Assembly: GCA_016933045.1 (NCBI GenBank)
Contig: JAFGBR010000020.1
Location: 62,001-126,000, forward strand
Length of the DNA: 64,000 nt
Direction of reading: 5' to 3'
From: Marinilabiliaceae bacterium
GTDB lineage: Bacteria > Bacteroidota > Bacteroidia > Bacteroidales > Marinilabiliaceae
The notes under the pieces are model-generated. The model was not told the origin of the DNA, did not search any database, and saw only the letters and a program-made list of their open reading frames with translations. Position numbers and translations under genes: made by a program. Position 1 is the stretch's first letter. Every line of letters begins with the position of its first letter. Below, in pieces: positions 28,019 to 36,949 of the stretch.

Positions 28019-28571
28019 TTTTTTGTCTTTATTTCAGACAGCAAGTGGTCAATTCATAAAAGAAGTTTGTGAACCTCCACTTTTGGCTAATAAGCAATCA
28101 GTTTTGTATAAAGTAGGAATTGATTTGTTTGGTAATTTTTTTTCAGGGCTATTATTAATAAAAGAAGGTAACAACCAGGTAACGCATAATATTGCGTTTT
28201 TAACCGAGGTGGGAATAACATTATGCGAGTATTATAATAAGGATAACAAAATAGAACTGAAAAAATCAAGCAGTCTGTTTCAAAATAAATCAGCACATAA
28301 TATTCTGGCCGAAGATATAAGTATGCTTATATATAATATACCGCCATTAAAAAATAAACGAGCGAATAAATATAAAAGCAAAGAGGGTATTATATTTTGG
28401 CTTAATGAGAATAAACAAATAGAAACTATAAAGAAGAGAAGGATAATTAATGGTATTGAGGTGAAAATGGAAAACTACCAGGATAATATACCTGGAGTTG
28501 TTGTTTTCAGGCATAAAGGAATTAAATTTAACATGAAACTGACCTTAATAAAAACAAAAGACAAATGTTAG
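27981..28571 (+). CDS. Secreted protein of unknown function, overlaps the LolA-like gene
   Basis: A 196-residue product from ATG 27981 (MPRYQKLLFLAISFLSLFQTASGQ), chosen for its signal peptide; the frame continues 17 codons upstream. It overlaps the LolA-like gene by 38 bp and the next dehydratase by 7 bp, so it is well coupled to the cluster. The mature part is beta-rich (VGIDLFGNFFSGLLLIKEGNN, FRHKGIKFNMKLTLIK) and could be a small outer-membrane-associated or lipid-binding protein. No family recognised. The position matches the extra small exported proteins seen next to LolA-like genes in aryl-polyene clusters, but this is inference. Confidence 0.7.
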   Translation: MPRYQKLLFLAISFLSLFQTASGQFIKEVCEPPLLANKQSVLYKVGIDLFGNFFSGLLLIKEGNNQVTHNIAFLTEVGITLCEYYNKDNKIELKKSSSLFQNKSAHNILAEDISMLIYNIPPLKNKRANKYKSKEGIIFWLNENKQIETIKKRRIINGIEVKMENYQDNIPGVVVFRHKGIKFNMKLTLIKTKDKC

Positions 28572-28933
28572 GTGACGATTTTTTTACATATCAAATTGTT
28601 GAGAAAAGTGATGATTATTTTTTGGCAGAGGTTGTACTAAATTCAAACAACAAATTGTATGAAGGTCATTTTCCGGGGTTTCCGGTAACGCCTGGTGTTT
28701 GCCAGGTGCAAATGGTTAATGAGGTGCTAAATAGTTGTCTTAATAAAAGGCTTCAAATGGTTAGTGCCAAAGAAATAAAGTTTTTAAAGCTTATTAATCC
28801 TAATCAAACAAATACTTTTTTGCTTAAAATGAGCATTAAAAAAGAGAATGATGGTTCTGTTTTGTTAAATGTAGTAATGTTTAGTGAAGATGTTAGCTAT
28901 TTGAAAATGCGATCGTTATATAAAACCGCATAA
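28565..28933 (+). CDS. 3-hydroxyacyl-ACP dehydratase, FabZ/ApeI-like (second hotdog)
   Basis: A 122-residue hotdog dehydratase with the FabZ motif YEGHFPGFPVTPGVCQVQMV. His35 is the catalytic histidine of HFPxxP. It removes water from the 3-hydroxyacyl chain to leave a trans double bond, the repeated step that makes the conjugated polyene. It is the canonical partner of the more divergent hotdog gene at 21019. The start overlaps the previous gene by 7 bp and it ends 9 bp before the glycosyltransferase. Confidence 0.88.
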   Translation: MLGDDFFTYQIVEKSDDYFLAEVVLNSNNKLYEGHFPGFPVTPGVCQVQMVNEVLNSCLNKRLQMVSAKEIKFLKLINPNQTNTFLLKMSIKKENDGSVLLNVVMFSEDVSYLKMRSLYKTA

Positions 28934-28942
28934 TATTAATAT

Positions 28943-30109
28943 ATGAATGCTGATTTTACAAGTGAGTTTGACCAAATAAAATGCTGTGTTATTATACCAA
29001 CTTATAATAATGATAAAACTTTACTGGATGTAATTGATGATGTTAAAAGATATACCTCAAATATTATAGTAGTTAACGATGGGAGTACTGATTCAACGGT
29101 AAATATTTTATCGGGTATTGAAGATATTACTGTTGTTGGATATGAAAAAAACAAGGGTAAAGGATATGCAATTCGGAAAGGTTTTAAACATGCATTGTAT
29201 ATGGGTTATCATTATGCCATTACCATAGATTCCGATGGACAGCATTATGCCAATGATTTACCTGTTTTTATTGATGAAATAAAGAATAATCCTAATAGTT
29301 TGCTTATAGGCAGCCGTTTTATGGAAGGGCAGGATCAGCCCGGAATAAGTAGCTTTGCTAATAAATTTTCGAATTTTTGGTTTGGAGTTGAAACCGGCAT
29401 TAAGTTAGCCGATACTCAATCGGGTTATCGTTTGTATCCAATAAAAATACTGGAATCAAAAAAATGGTTTTGTTCAAAATATGAATTTGAAATAGAAATA
29501 GTTGTAAGAGCTGCATGGCAGGGAATGCCTGTTGTTAATGTGCCTGTTCATGTGTTCTATCCCGATAGAGATGAGCGCGTGAGTCATTTCAGACCATTCA
29601 ATGATTTTTTTCGTATTAGCGTTTTAAATACCATTTTGGTTTTTCTAGCTTTTGTTTTTTACAGGCCGTATATGATTATTCGTAAGAATAAAGGGAAAAG
29701 CATTAAAGAAATATTTACAACACACATACTTAATGGGGGCGAGAGTAATACTAAGATAGCAGCAGCCATTGGTTTTGGTGTGTTTATGGGTATTTTTCCA
29801 ATATGGGGATATCAATTACTGGTTGGGTTTAGTTTGGCTCATTTTTTTAAATTAAACAAGGCCATTTTTTTTGTTGCAGCTAACATCAGTTTACCTCCTA
29901 TGATTCCTTTTGTTTTGTATTTAAGTTATGTTACTGGGAGCTTCTTGTTAGGTGAAGGTTCATTTGTTGTTGACACTGAGCTGAGTATTACTTCAATAAC
30001 AACAAATGTTAAACAGTATTTAATTGGTGCAGTAGCTTTATCATTATTTGCCGGCTTTTTGTTTTATTTGCTATCCTATTTCTTGTTAATATTGTTCCGG
30101 AAACGGTAG
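28943..30109 (+). CDS. Family 2 glycosyltransferase fused to a DUF2062 membrane domain
   Basis: The 388-residue protein has two parts. Residues about 10-235 are a GT-A glycosyltransferase: VIIPTYNNDKTLLDVI, NIIVVNDGSTDSTV, TIDSDGQHYAND (Asp-x-Asp sugar-nucleotide site), SRFMEG. Residues about 250-388 are a DUF2062 membrane unit (AAAIGFGVFMGIFPIWGYQLLVGFSLAHFFKLNKA and more helices). It probably adds a sugar to a membrane-bound acceptor, and the aryl-polyene conjugate or its lipid anchor are the natural candidates. It precedes the MMPL exporter by 4 bp. Confidence 0.88.
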   Translation: MNADFTSEFDQIKCCVIIPTYNNDKTLLDVIDDVKRYTSNIIVVNDGSTDSTVNILSGIEDITVVGYEKNKGKGYAIRKGFKHALYMGYHYAITIDSDGQHYANDLPVFIDEIKNNPNSLLIGSRFMEGQDQPGISSFANKFSNFWFGVETGIKLADTQSGYRLYPIKILESKKWFCSKYEFEIEIVVRAAWQGMPVVNVPVHVFYPDRDERVSHFRPFNDFFRISVLNTILVFLAFVFYRPYMIIRKNKGKSIKEIFTTHILNGGESNTKIAAAIGFGVFMGIFPIWGYQLLVGFSLAHFFKLNKAIFFVAANISLPPMIPFVLYLSYVTGSFLLGEGSFVVDTELSITSITTNVKQYLIGAVALSLFAGFLFYLLSYFLLILFRKR

Positions 30110-30113
30110 TTTT

Positions 30114-33100
30114 ATGTATAAATTATTTATAAGAATATTCGACACTTTTGGTCAATCACGAAAGCGGTTATTAATTGTTTTGACAATAATTGTTGCAGCT
30201 ATTGTATATTTTGTAACCAAAATTGAAACAGAAGAAGATATTGCATCGCTTATCCCAATGGATAATCGTATTTCGCAATTGAGTGACAATTTATCAAATT
30301 CAAAATTTGTCGATCAAATAATTTTTAATGTATCGCTGAAAGATACTCAGCTTATAAATGATGATTATTTAGTTGATGTAATTGATAGTTTGAGTGCGTT
30401 TTTATTGGCTGACACATTTTTGGTTAAAGATGTCAGGAATAGCGTTGATGAAAAATCGTATATGAGTGTATATGATTTTTTTTATAAATACCTTCCCTTT
30501 TATCTTACTAACGACGATTATGTATATCTCGATTCAATACTCATTGAAGAAAATTTGAATAACCTGATGCGGAATAATTATAAAAGTATTATTGCGCCAA
30601 CAGGAATGGGAACAACCCGTTATATACTTCGAGACCCGCTTAGTTTGGTGCCGCGAGTGCTGAAAAGACTTGAGTCATTCCAGCTTGATAAAAACTTTAC
30701 TATTTATCATTCTCATATTTTCACAAAGGATAGAAAGCATGCTCTTTGCTTTGTTGATCCGGTTTTTTCATCGAAAAATACAAAAGAAAACAGGAAACTT
30801 ATTAAGGCAATAGATAACTATATTAAAACAAAAGTGCCCAATGATGTAAATGTAGAGTATTATGGAGGAACGGCTGTTGCAGTTGCTAATGCCAAACGTG
30901 TTCAAAATGATATTTATTTAACTATTGCAATAGCTATAGGGCTATTGATACTTTTTTTTGTTTTTATTTTTAAGAGTTTAAAAGTATTATTTATCTTATT
31001 TACACCTGTTGTTTTGGGCGTTGGTGTGGCATTAAGTTTCTTATCGGTTTATTATACAACATTATCTGTTATTTCATTAGGTGTTGGAGCTATATTAATA
31101 GGTATTTCTATTGATTATTCATTGCACTATTTTTCTCACGTAAGATATGGCCATCAACCTAAAAGTATATTAAAAGATATATCCGATCCTGTTTTTATGA
31201 GTAGTCTTACAACAGCTGGAGCATTTTTTTGTCTTACCGTTGTAAATTCTCATGCTTTAAATCAATTAGGCCTGTTTGCCGGGATAAGTGTTTTAGCTGT
31301 ATCGGTTTTTGTATTGGTGTGTTTGCCTTTATTATTGAGTCATAAAGCCGGTAATGATAAAAACAGAATAAATGGTTTGTACGATTGGTTAGCACGAATA
31401 GACTTGCATAAACGTAAATATTTGGTTTTTGGAGTAGTAATTTTGTCGTTTGTTTTTTATTTTATTGGACAATCAGTTCGTTTCGATGCTGATATTGCAA
31501 ATCTGAATTATGTAACTGATAAGTTGCAGACGGCTGAAAATAATTTAAAAAGTATTAGTTCCGAAGCTTCAGGTGCAATTTTTGTTGTTTCGTCTGATAC
31601 TAGTTTCGATTCGTCGTTAAAAACATTAGAGTATTACCAGTTGGCTTTTGATTCATTAGTGCAAAAGGGAATTATTAATGATCAAAGTAATCCGACAAAT
31701 CTATTATTGTCGTTACAAAAGCAAAAAAATCAACTTAACAGGTGGCACCAGTTTTGGAATAAAACAGGTAAAGAAGAAACTATTCGGTGTTTGTCAGAAG
31801 CAGGTAGTAAATTTAAATTTAAGGACAATGCTTTTTCGGGGTTTTCGAAAATGATAAATGCTGATTATGATTTCATTAGCGAATCGGATTATCAGCCTAT
31901 TGTAAACTTATTTTTGAGTAATCAGGTTAATGTGCGAAATGACAGGGTTGATTTAATTACTATTTGTAAAGTTACTCAGGAAAATAAAGAGTCATTTTTT
32001 AACGAAGTGGCGGCTATGTCAGGATTGGTAGTTCTTGACAGGCAGTTTTTTACAAATCAGTTTTTTAGTGTTCTTAAAGAGGATTTCTCAAAACTAATAA
32101 CTGTATCAATGATTATTGTTTTTCTTATTGTACTTATTTTTTGGGGACGATTTGAACTTGCAATGATTACTTTCATACCTATTGTTTTAAGCTGGTATTG
32201 GACAATTGGTTTGATGCGTATTTTCGACTTGCATTTTAATATTTTTAATATCATTATTAGCACTTTTATTTTTGGTTTAGGTATTGACTATTCTATTTTT
32301 CTCATGCAAGGGTTAATAAATAATTATAAGTATGGGAAAAGGACAATAATACCATATAAGGTTTCAATTTTGTTGAGTATTACTACTACTCTTATTGGCG
32401 TTGGAGTTTTGATTTTCGCAAAGCATCCGGCTTTAAAATCAATTGCTGCGGTTACAATTTTAGGTTTGGTTTCTGTAATTATTATTGTATTTACCGTTAT
32501 TCCTTTTTTATTTAATTGGCTGGTTGCTCAAAAAGGTAAAAAAAGAATATCACCAATAACTATTGCTGATATTTTTGTTTCTATCAGTTCTTTTATGGTG
32601 TTTTTGGGGGGAGTTGTTTTTGTTTCTGTAATTGTTTTAATATTTAAAATTATTCCATTTTTTACCGATGCTAAGAAAAGATTTGTGCATTATTTGGTAT
32701 TTATTAATTGTAACATTGTTGTGCGATTTAATTTTTTGTTTCGCAGGGATTTTATTGATAAGCACAAATTTGATCTTTCAAAACCATCGGTTATTATTTG
32801 TAATCATCAGTCGCATTTAGATTTGGTATTACTGTTGATGCAAAGTCCTAAAATTGTTGTTTTAACTAATGAGTGGGTATGGAAAAATCCGTTTTATGGT
32901 TTAATTATTAGGTATATCGATTTTTTCCCAATATATACAGGAATTGAAAAAGGTTATGAAAAAATAAAGGGGAAAGTTGAAAAAGGTTATTCAGTATTAG
33001 TTTTTCCCGAAGGTACACGTACAATCGATGGAGGTATTAAACGATTCCATCAGGGAGCATTTAGCCTGGCCGATTATTTAAAACTGGATATTATTCCCGT

Positions 33101-33956
33101 GTTGCTGCACGGTGCTTATGATTGCATGCCAAAGACTGAGTTCTTTTTACGTCCGGGTTATATCACATTAAAATGTTTCGATAGAATAGATGTTGATCCC
33201 GTTAAGATTAATGATGTTATTACTTATAGGCAGCAAGCAAGACGTATGACCGTTTTTTACAGAGAACAACTGGATATTTTAGATGTTCAAAAACGTAATG
33301 TCGATTATTATAAACAACGATTAATCAGTCAGTTTATATACAAAGGCCCTGTATTGGAATGGTATCTTCGAATAAAAATTAGACTTGAAAAATATTATCG
33401 CTTTTACGATGATTTATTGCCTCGGAATGGAAAAATTATTGATGTTGGTTGTGGTTATGGATTCATGTCTTTTATGATGAATTATACAGTTCCCGGACGT
33501 ACAATAATTGGGTGGGATTACGACTCGGAGAAAATAAGTGTGGCTCAAGAGATTGCCAGTTCATTAAGCGGTATTTCTTTTGAACAGCGCGATGTGGTTA
33601 AAGACTCTTTTGAACCTGCTGATGTATTTGTATTTAACGATGTTTTACATTATTTTCCAAAAAAAATACAGTGGCAAGTATTAGATAAAGCGGTTGGTGT
33701 ACTTAATGAAAATGGGAGTATTATATTGCGCGATGCCGATACTGAATTGAAAAAGCGAACCCGTTTTACTAAATTAACTGAATTATTATCGATAAAAATA
33801 TTAGGTTTTAATAAAATGAAATATGGTGTTGAATATCAGTCGTCACGCGATATTGAGCTTTTTGCTAAAGAAAAAGGATTGAGCTTTACGAAAGTTGACA
33901 ATGCCAGATTTACTTCTAATGTTACATATATTTTATCGAATAAAAAAGATTTTTAA
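30114..33956 (+). CDS. MMPL/RND-type exporter fused to an acyltransferase and a methyltransferase
   Basis: A 1280-residue three-part protein. Residues about 1-830 form an MMPL-type RND exporter with two sets of membrane helices around large periplasmic loops (signature GISIDYSLHYFSHVRYGH in the first half, FGLGIDYSIFLMQG in the second). Residues about 870-1060 form a PlsC-type acyltransferase: NHQSHLD (from residue 897) and FPEGTR (964-969). Residues about 1090-1280 form a class I methyltransferase with DVGCGYG (1110-1116). In other aryl-polyene clusters these are separate genes or simpler fusions, so one protein may acylate, methylate and move the pigment lipid. The 3' end overlaps the next ATG by one base. 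The reading frame is continuous, so the fusion is not an assembly artefact of a missed stop. Confidence 0.9.
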   Translation: MYKLFIRIFDTFGQSRKRLLIVLTIIVAAIVYFVTKIETEEDIASLIPMDNRISQLSDNLSNSKFVDQIIFNVSLKDTQLINDDYLVDVIDSLSAFLLADTFLVKDVRNSVDEKSYMSVYDFFYKYLPFYLTNDDYVYLDSILIEENLNNLMRNNYKSIIAPTGMGTTRYILRDPLSLVPRVLKRLESFQLDKNFTIYHSHIFTKDRKHALCFVDPVFSSKNTKENRKLIKAIDNYIKTKVPNDVNVEYYGGTAVAVANAKRVQNDIYLTIAIAIGLLILFFVFIFKSLKVLFILFTPVVLGVGVALSFLSVYYTTLSVISLGVGAILIGISIDYSLHYFSHVRYGHQPKSILKDISDPVFMSSLTTAGAFFCLTVVNSHALNQLGLFAGISVLAVSVFVLVCLPLLLSHKAGNDKNRINGLYDWLARIDLHKRKYLVFGVVILSFVFYFIGQSVRFDADIANLNYVTDKLQTAENNLKSISSEASGAIFVVSSDTSFDSSLKTLEYYQLAFDSLVQKGIINDQSNPTNLLLSLQKQKNQLNRWHQFWNKTGKEETIRCLSEAGSKFKFKDNAFSGFSKMINADYDFISESDYQPIVNLFLSNQVNVRNDRVDLITICKVTQENKESFFNEVAAMSGLVVLDRQFFTNQFFSVLKEDFSKLITVSMIIVFLIVLIFWGRFELAMITFIPIVLSWYWTIGLMRIFDLHFNIFNIIISTFIFGLGIDYSIFLMQGLINNYKYGKRTIIPYKVSILLSITTTLIGVGVLIFAKHPALKSIAAVTILGLVSVIIIVFTVIPFLFNWLVAQKGKKRISPITIADIFVSISSFMVFLGGVVFVSVIVLIFKIIPFFTDAKKRFVHYLVFINCNIVVRFNFLFRRDFIDKHKFDLSKPSVIICNHQSHLDLVLLLMQSPKIVVLTNEWVWKNPFYGLIIRYIDFFPIYTGIEKGYEKIKGKVEKGYSVLVFPEGTRTIDGGIKRFHQGAFSLADYLKLDIIPVLLHGAYDCMPKTEFFLRPGYITLKCFDRIDVDPVKINDVITYRQQARRMTVFYREQLDILDVQKRNVDYYKQRLISQFIYKGPVLEWYLRIKIRLEKYYRFYDDLLPRNGKIIDVGCGYGFMSFMMNYTVPGRTIIGWDYDSEKISVAQEIASSLSGISFEQRDVVKDSFEPADVFVFNDVLHYFPKKIQWQVLDKAVGVLNENGSIILRDADTELKKRTRFTKLTELLSIKILGFNKMKYGVEYQSSRDIELFAKEKGLSFTKVDNARFTSNVTYILSNKKDF

Positions 33957-35434
33957 TGTACGATATTGTAATAATTGGTAGCGGTTTATCAGGATTGCAG
34001 TGCGGTGCTTTGCTTAGCCGAGAGGGTTACAATGTTTGTATTTTGGATAAAAACAATCGTATTGGTGGTATGATGCAATCGTTTGTTTTTGACGGGGTTG
34101 TGTTTAATACCGGCCTAAATTATACCGAAAGTTTAGGTGAAGGTGAAGTATTATATAAATATTTTAAATTATTTAATTTAACTGATAAGTTAACATATAA
34201 GCAGTTAGATGTTACACAAGCCGAATTAATAACAATAGGCGATAAGGAATATAAAATACCACAAGGTCATCAAAACTATATTGATGCTCTTGTATCATAT
34301 TTCCCCGATCAGGCAAATGCTATAAAGCAATATGTTGAGGTTATTGGTGCAATATGTAACTCGTTTCCTTTATACAGGCTTGAACCAGGCTCTATAAATT
34401 ATAATATTGAAAGTCCTTACTGGTCTAAATCAGCATCAAGCTACATCTCGCAATTAACATCAAATCCATATTTGAGAGCATTAATGGGAGGTATAAATAT
34501 TTTGTATGCCGGTGTTGAAGATGTATCTGCTTTATATACACATGCTTTAATTAATTATTCTTTTATTAAAAGTTCGTGGAGAATTAAAGAAGGAGGAAGT
34601 GGAATTGCCAATGTTTTGGCTAATGAAATAAGATCTAATGGGGGTAAGATTTTGCGAAATGCGGAGGTTTCGGGTATAAGGGTCGATGATGGTTTAATAA
34701 AGTACATTACTCTTTCTAATGGCGAAACTGTGTTTGGCCAAAAGGTTATCTCAACTATTCATCCTAAAACTTTTTTGGGATTAATAGATAATGGAGCCTT
34801 TAAAAATGTTTTTCGTAAACGAATTATGGATCAACGTGATTCAACAGGTATGTTTTCTGTGTATGTCAGGTTAAAGAAAAATACTATTCGATATCAAAAT
34901 TATAATCATCATATTTTTAAAAGCAGTAATGTATGGACAACTGCATCTGCTAATTGGCCTCAAAACTGCTTGATGTATACCCAGTATAATTACAAAACAG
35001 GTGAATATGCCGATAGTATTGTGATTATAACTTATATGAGTTTTGATGAGGTTGCCCGTTGGTCCGATACAATTGTTGGGAATAGGGGTGATGATTATAT
35101 TATTTTTAAGCAAACGAAAGCAGAACAGCTTATTGATTTAGCAGCAACGAAAATACCCGGTTTGCGATCAGCAATAGCTTCTTACAGTGCGTCAACTCCA
35201 TTAACCTATCGCGATTATACTGGTTCGTATAAAGGTTCGGCTTATGGTATTATTAAAAATTGTATTGACCCGGAGCGGTCAATCATTACATCACGAACAA
35301 GGGTTAAAAATCTTTTTTTTACAGGTCAAAATCTTAATATGCATGGGATATTGGGAGTGTCTATTTCGTCATTTTTAACCTGTACTAATTTTGTTGGTCA
35401 ACAATATTTATATAAAAAATTATCGCGTTGTTAA
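33956..35434 (+). CDS. CrtI/retinol-saturase-like FAD-dependent oxidoreductase (first)
   Basis: The 492-residue protein opens with the FAD dinucleotide motif YDIVIIGSGLSGLQCGALLS, followed by IGGMMQSF and, at the C-terminus, TRVKNLFFTGQNLNMHGILG. This is the phytoene-desaturase / retinol-saturase family that adds or removes double bonds in polyenes. Genes annotated all-trans-retinol 13,14-reductase are common in flexirubin clusters. It could adjust saturation or geometry of the polyene, or modify the aryl end. It starts inside the exporter stop and is followed 2 bp later by a related copy. Confidence 0.88.
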   Translation: MYDIVIIGSGLSGLQCGALLSREGYNVCILDKNNRIGGMMQSFVFDGVVFNTGLNYTESLGEGEVLYKYFKLFNLTDKLTYKQLDVTQAELITIGDKEYKIPQGHQNYIDALVSYFPDQANAIKQYVEVIGAICNSFPLYRLEPGSINYNIESPYWSKSASSYISQLTSNPYLRALMGGINILYAGVEDVSALYTHALINYSFIKSSWRIKEGGSGIANVLANEIRSNGGKILRNAEVSGIRVDDGLIKYITLSNGETVFGQKVISTIHPKTFLGLIDNGAFKNVFRKRIMDQRDSTGMFSVYVRLKKNTIRYQNYNHHIFKSSNVWTTASANWPQNCLMYTQYNYKTGEYADSIVIITYMSFDEVARWSDTIVGNRGDDYIIFKQTKAEQLIDLAATKIPGLRSAIASYSASTPLTYRDYTGSYKGSAYGIIKNCIDPERSIITSRTRVKNLFFTGQNLNMHGILGVSISSFLTCTNFVGQQYLYKKLSRC

Positions 35435-35436
35435 TT

Positions 35437-36945
35437 ATGGATTTGAATAATCGATATGATATTGTAATTATAGGTAGTGGATTAGGAGGTTTGGCGTGTG
35501 GTAGTATTTTAAGTCGTAAAGGTTATAAAGTTTGCGTCTTAGAGAAAAACTACCAAATAGGGGGGTGTTTGCAGGATTTTAAACGTGATGGGGTATTATT
35601 TGAAACAGGAATGCATTTTATTGGCAGTTATGATGATGGTCAGATTCTTAATACTTTGTTTCGGTATTTTGGTATTTATGATAAAATTGAAGTTAAAAAA
35701 CTGGATATAAATGCATTTGATGTTTACTGTTTAAATGGTAAAGAGTTCCAAATTCCTGTAGGAATTGAGAACTTTCGACAAAAGTTATTTGATCAATTTC
35801 CAAGTGAAAAAAGCGCAATAGATATATATTTCAAAAGGCTTATTGAAATATATAATTCTGTTAATATTCTTAATTTAAGTGAGGTTTGGGAAGACATGCC
35901 TGTCGAAAGGTATGGGGTTGGAGAAAATGTATATGAGTTTATTTCGCAAATAACAAACAATGAAGAGTTGAAAAATATTCTTGGTTGCTTTAATTCACTT
36001 TATGCCGGTAAAAAAGAGAGTGCATCATTATTTATTCATAGTATTATTAGTTTGTTTTATTTGCAAAGTGCATATAAACTTAACGGAGGTAGTGGTCAAA
36101 TTGCAAGGGAATTAAGTGATGTTATTGTAAAAAATGGCGGAGTTGTAAACACTAGTTCTAAGGTTTCTTCACTTATTTGTGATGATGGTTTAGTGAAAAA
36201 AATTGAGTTAGAGAATGGAGATTGCTATTCTGCCGATTATGTTATTTCGAATATCGATCCTTTGTCTACATTTAATATGCTTAAAAATGCAAATTTGCGT
36301 AAAGCCTTTATTAGTCGAATAGAAGAGCAAAAACAAACAATATCAAGTTTTAGTATATATATAGCATTAAAAAACAAGGTTTTGCCTTATGTTAATTCGA
36401 ATTATTACTATTACGAAACAGAAGATATTTGGGCTCTTAATAGTTATAATGAAGATTCTTGGCCTGCTGGATATATGATGTACATGAACAAAAGTAAAGA
36501 GTTTGATGGATATGCCGAAAGTATGGTTTTAATCTCTCCTATGAAATTCAGGGAGATGGAAAAATGGTATGATACTTTTGTTGAAAAACGAGGAGAAGAT
36601 TATTTAAATATGAAGTCTGTTAAACAGGAGAGATTACTAACTTTGTTGGAGAAGAAAATTCCTGATATCAGAGAGTTTATTGTAAATGTGTATTCATCAT
36701 CGCCGTTAACTTATCGCGATTATACTGGCGTTAGAGAAGGAGCTATGTATGGAGTTGAAACAGATAGCAGAAATCCATTTGTGTCGCAAATATTACCTAA
36801 AACAAGGGTTAGGAATTTATTGCTTACCGGTCAGAATATTAATATGCATGGTGTTTTAGGTGTTTCTATTGGAGCTATTCATACTTGTGCTGAACTTTTA
36901 GGAATAAATAATATTATTGCAGAGTTAAAAACGTATAAAAAATAA
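35437..36945 (+). CDS. CrtI/retinol-saturase-like FAD-dependent oxidoreductase (second copy)
   Basis: A 502-residue paralogue of the previous gene: YDIVIIGSGLGGLACGSILS, QIGGCLQDF, PLTYRDYTG and RNLLLTGQNINMHGVLGVSIGA are shared almost word for word in both. I start at ATG 35437 (MDLNNRYDIV); the TTG three codons earlier falls in the previous gene's stop region. The pair probably arose by tandem duplication and divergence, and may act on different parts of the same polyene or as a heteromer. Next gene is 4 bp downstream. Confidence 0.88.
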   Translation: MDLNNRYDIVIIGSGLGGLACGSILSRKGYKVCVLEKNYQIGGCLQDFKRDGVLFETGMHFIGSYDDGQILNTLFRYFGIYDKIEVKKLDINAFDVYCLNGKEFQIPVGIENFRQKLFDQFPSEKSAIDIYFKRLIEIYNSVNILNLSEVWEDMPVERYGVGENVYEFISQITNNEELKNILGCFNSLYAGKKESASLFIHSIISLFYLQSAYKLNGGSGQIARELSDVIVKNGGVVNTSSKVSSLICDDGLVKKIELENGDCYSADYVISNIDPLSTFNMLKNANLRKAFISRIEEQKQTISSFSIYIALKNKVLPYVNSNYYYYETEDIWALNSYNEDSWPAGYMMYMNKSKEFDGYAESMVLISPMKFREMEKWYDTFVEKRGEDYLNMKSVKQERLLTLLEKKIPDIREFIVNVYSSSPLTYRDYTGVREGAMYGVETDSRNPFVSQILPKTRVRNLLLTGQNINMHGVLGVSIGAIHTCAELLGINNIIAELKTYKK

Positions 36946-36949
36946 AATT

